A program made the position numbers and the translations under genes. Below are positions 62,531 to 64,000 of a stretch of DNA of 64,000 nt, in pieces (the first letter of the stretch is position 1; each line of letters starts with the position of its first letter). The stretch covers positions 2,046,001-2,110,000 of the forward strand of contig CP050890.1 in NCBI GenBank assembly GCA_016745215.1, read 5' to 3'. The notes below the pieces were generated by a model. That model saw nothing but the letters and a program-made list of their open reading frames with translations. It made no database searches and was not told the origin of the DNA. Source of the stretch: Thiohalocapsa sp. PB-PSB1 (GTDB taxonomy: Bacteria > Pseudomonadota > Gammaproteobacteria > Chromatiales > Chromatiaceae).

Positions 62531-63160
62531 TCAGATGACAAATGGATTGGTTCTGCGCTCCTCGCCGAGCGTACCCATGGGTCCGTGGCCCGGGATGAAG
62601 CGCACCGCGTCGCCGAGCGGAAACAAAACCTCGCGGATCGAACGCAATAACTCGGCATGGTTGCCGCGCGGGAAGTCGGTGCGACCGATGCTGCCGCGAA
62701 ACAGCACATCGCCGACCTGGGCCAACTTGGACGGGCGGTGGAAAAAGACCAGATGTCCGGGCGTGTGGCCGGGGCAATGCAAAACCTCGAGATGCTGCTC
62801 GCCGATATCGACCCGGTCACCGGCGTTCAGCCAACGGTCCGGCTCGAACGGCTGATGTGGGGTACTGCCGAACATCTGCGCTTGTTGCGGCAAGGCGGCC
62901 AGCCAGAAAGCGTCTTCTCGGTGCGGGCCGAAGATGGGCAATTCGAGTTCGGCTTTCAGGTCAGCCGCGGCACCAACATGATCAAGATGGCCATGTGTCA
63001 GCAGAATCTGGGTTGGTTGCGCCTGCATCTGCTGCAATGCGGCAAGGATAAGCTCCGGCTCGCCGCCCGGATCGATAATGGCGGCTTGCGCAGTGCTTGG
63101 GCAGACGAATAGGGTACAATTCTGCTGAAATGGAGTGACCGGAATGATCTTATACTGCAT
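62531..63160 (-). CDS. MBL-fold hydrolase (glyoxalase II-like)
   Basis: A 209-residue metallo-beta-lactamase fold protein starting MQYKIIPVTPFQQNC. Metal motifs: THGHLDHVG, HCPGHTPGH and the bridging Asp in VGDVLFRGSIGRTD, and a last His in IPGHGPMG. This is the short glyoxalase II/YcbL type. It likely hydrolyses a thioester. It lies 6 bp after the RDD gene on the same strand. Confidence 0.92.
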   Translation of the reverse strand: MQYKIIPVTPFQQNCTLFVCPSTAQAAIIDPGGEPELILAALQQMQAQPTQILLTHGHLDHVGAAADLKAELELPIFGPHREDAFWLAALPQQAQMFGSTPHQPFEPDRWLNAGDRVDIGEQHLEVLHCPGHTPGHLVFFHRPSKLAQVGDVLFRGSIGRTDFPRGNHAELLRSIREVLFPLGDAVRFIPGHGPMGTLGEERRTNPFVI

Positions 63161-63166
63161 TTGTGC

Positions 63167-63700
63167 TTAAACTCCTTGGTTTCTGTTGCGATTGCTGGCC
63201 GGTTTTGCCAATAACAGGGGGCGGGTATGAGACAGGCGGTCATACCAGGCAAGTCCATTCGGATCGAACAGTACCCATAGCAATCCAGCCCCGAAAGGCA
63301 GCAGTGTAACGCCAGCGAACAGCAAACGTCGCATGGCGTCGGCAATGCTGAGTTCGGCGCCATCGTCGCGGACCAGCCGGATGCGCCAGGCGCGCATCGC
63401 CAGAGTCTGCCGCCCCTGGCTCCAGAAATAGCCGTAATAGGCCAGCAACACCGCCAGCAGCCAGACCTGCAGGGCGATTCGCCCGATTCCGCCGATGCCG
63501 GGTTGCAGTGGTCCCTCGGTGGCGGCGTTGCCGGTGATCAGCAATGCCGGGATAACGAACAGTGCCGCGGCGACCACCAAGATGCTGGAGACTAACATCA
63601 GGTCATATAGGATACTCGCGAGGCGGCGCAGTAGGCCGGGCACGCGGGCGCGCTCCAATGCTTCGGCGCGCAGCGGGGTGGAGGTCTGATTCGTCGTCAT
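63167..63700 (-). CDS. RDD family membrane protein
   Basis: A 177-residue protein. The first RDD-like motif is in LRRLASILYDLMLVSSILVV (R-x-x-x-x-x-x-D), with at least three TM helices and a later YFWSQGRQTLAMRAWRIRLV typical of the family. Role unknown in general, sometimes ion transport. It is co-directional and almost adjacent to the MBL-fold hydrolase. Confidence 0.88.
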   Translation of the reverse strand: MTTNQTSTPLRAEALERARVPGLLRRLASILYDLMLVSSILVVAAALFVIPALLITGNAATEGPLQPGIGGIGRIALQVWLLAVLLAYYGYFWSQGRQTLAMRAWRIRLVRDDGAELSIADAMRRLLFAGVTLLPFGAGLLWVLFDPNGLAWYDRLSHTRPLLLAKPASNRNRNQGV

Positions 63701-63822
63701 GGTCTGCTCTGTTCAGGTTGCCTGGTCGTTGATCTCGATGTCAGTCGTGTGGATCGCGAAACTATCGGTTCTGGTCGTTTTTCCGCTAGACTGAGAGTAA
63801 ATCCCAGCGTCTCAGTGCCCTT

Positions 63823-64000
63823 GTGAAATTTCGCGTCAACCTCAGACCCGTCCTGTATCGGCTGCTGCGGCAGGTACCAATGCCAGTCATTGCGATCCTG
63901 ATCGGCCTAATCGCCGGTCTTGCGGTCTGGGGTGTGCTGGATCAGGTGCAAAGCCGCGCGGTGGAGCGCATTTTCGACAAGGAACTAAGCGCTCGCCTGG
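63823..64000 (+). CDS. N-terminus of a membrane sensor protein (cut by window edge)
   Basis: A GTG start is followed by KFRVNLRPVLYRLLRQ, a TM helix (MPVIAILIGLIAGLAVWGVL) and a charged segment VERIFDKELSARL. This resembles the beginning of two-TM sensory proteins (histidine kinases or diguanylate cyclases), but the domain that would decide lies outside the window. The gene is divergent from the RDD gene. Confidence 0.55.
   Translation, partial: MKFRVNLRPVLYRLLRQVPMPVIAILIGLIAGLAVWGVLDQVQSRAVERIFDKELSARL

Overview
The window is about 64 kb of GC-rich DNA. Gene content suggests a gammaproteobacterium, and a purple sulfur bacterium (Chromatiales) is a plausible host. That placement is inferred from the mixture of a four-histidine carotenoid oxygenase, a V/A-type ATPase-like membrane operon, NapH-like polyferredoxin and DUF362 redox genes, lar nickel-pincer genes and giant multi-domain glycosyltransferases. 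No rRNA, tRNA or CRISPR array was recognised.

Layout. 1-6.0 kb (+): a DprE1/DprE2-like oxidoreductase pair (first gene cut by the window edge), an LPG-synthase/UPF0104 membrane protein, a carotenoid oxygenase, a decayed SPOR-domain relic and a Uma2 nuclease. 6.1-14.1 kb (-): two small single-TM coiled-coil proteins directly behind a membrane adenylate-cyclase homologue that has lost all six canonical catalytic residues, then lutC, lutB and a PlpD-like patatin autotransporter. 14.5-19.5 kb: an insertion-sequence graveyard (RAYT relic, DDE transposase tail, an orphan ISL3 end, and an IS1634-type transposase split by an intact IS4 element). 19.75-32.2 kb: one ancestral, roughly 1,975-residue glycosyltransferase gene (degenerate PIG-L, GT2, coiled coil, five 38-residue repeats, WbsX, GT2, GT4). 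It is broken by an IS66-type element with an 8-bp target duplication, which carries a DNA adenine methylase and is itself interrupted by IS21, and by an ISL3 element inserted in a poly-A tract. 32.3-40.7 kb: a four-gene exported/membrane redox operon (-), plus a partial duplicate of it separated from the original by a DUF4143 ATPase gene and repeats. 41.0-53.0 kb (-): larB, larE, larC, a 5'-nucleotidase, a third single-TM coiled-coil paralogue, a ParA-like ATPase, a Tyr/Asp-rich exported protein and an RND efflux pump with an unusual basic tail. 53.5-60.5 kb (+): a dynamin-like GTPase, a ROK sugar kinase and a V/A-ATPase operon holding G/H-like, C/d, I/a, K/c and F subunits plus a very short coupled ORF. 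No V1 A, B, D or E genes follow; the operon runs into a purine-rich repeat tract. 60.5-64 kb: repeats, an unknown protein, a glyoxalase-II-like hydrolase, an RDD membrane protein and the start of a membrane sensor.

Themes. Several gene groups look translationally coupled, with ATGA or short overlaps (DprE1/DprE2 pair, lutBC, larEB, the redox operon, the RND operon, the V-ATPase start). The points most worth following are the pseudo-cyclase with its small membrane partners, the nested insertions in the giant glycosyltransferase, the methylase-carrying IS66 element, the redox operon and its microhomology-deleted copy, and the V-ATPase operon without catalytic subunits. All functional statements rest on motif recognition by eye; no database search was run.
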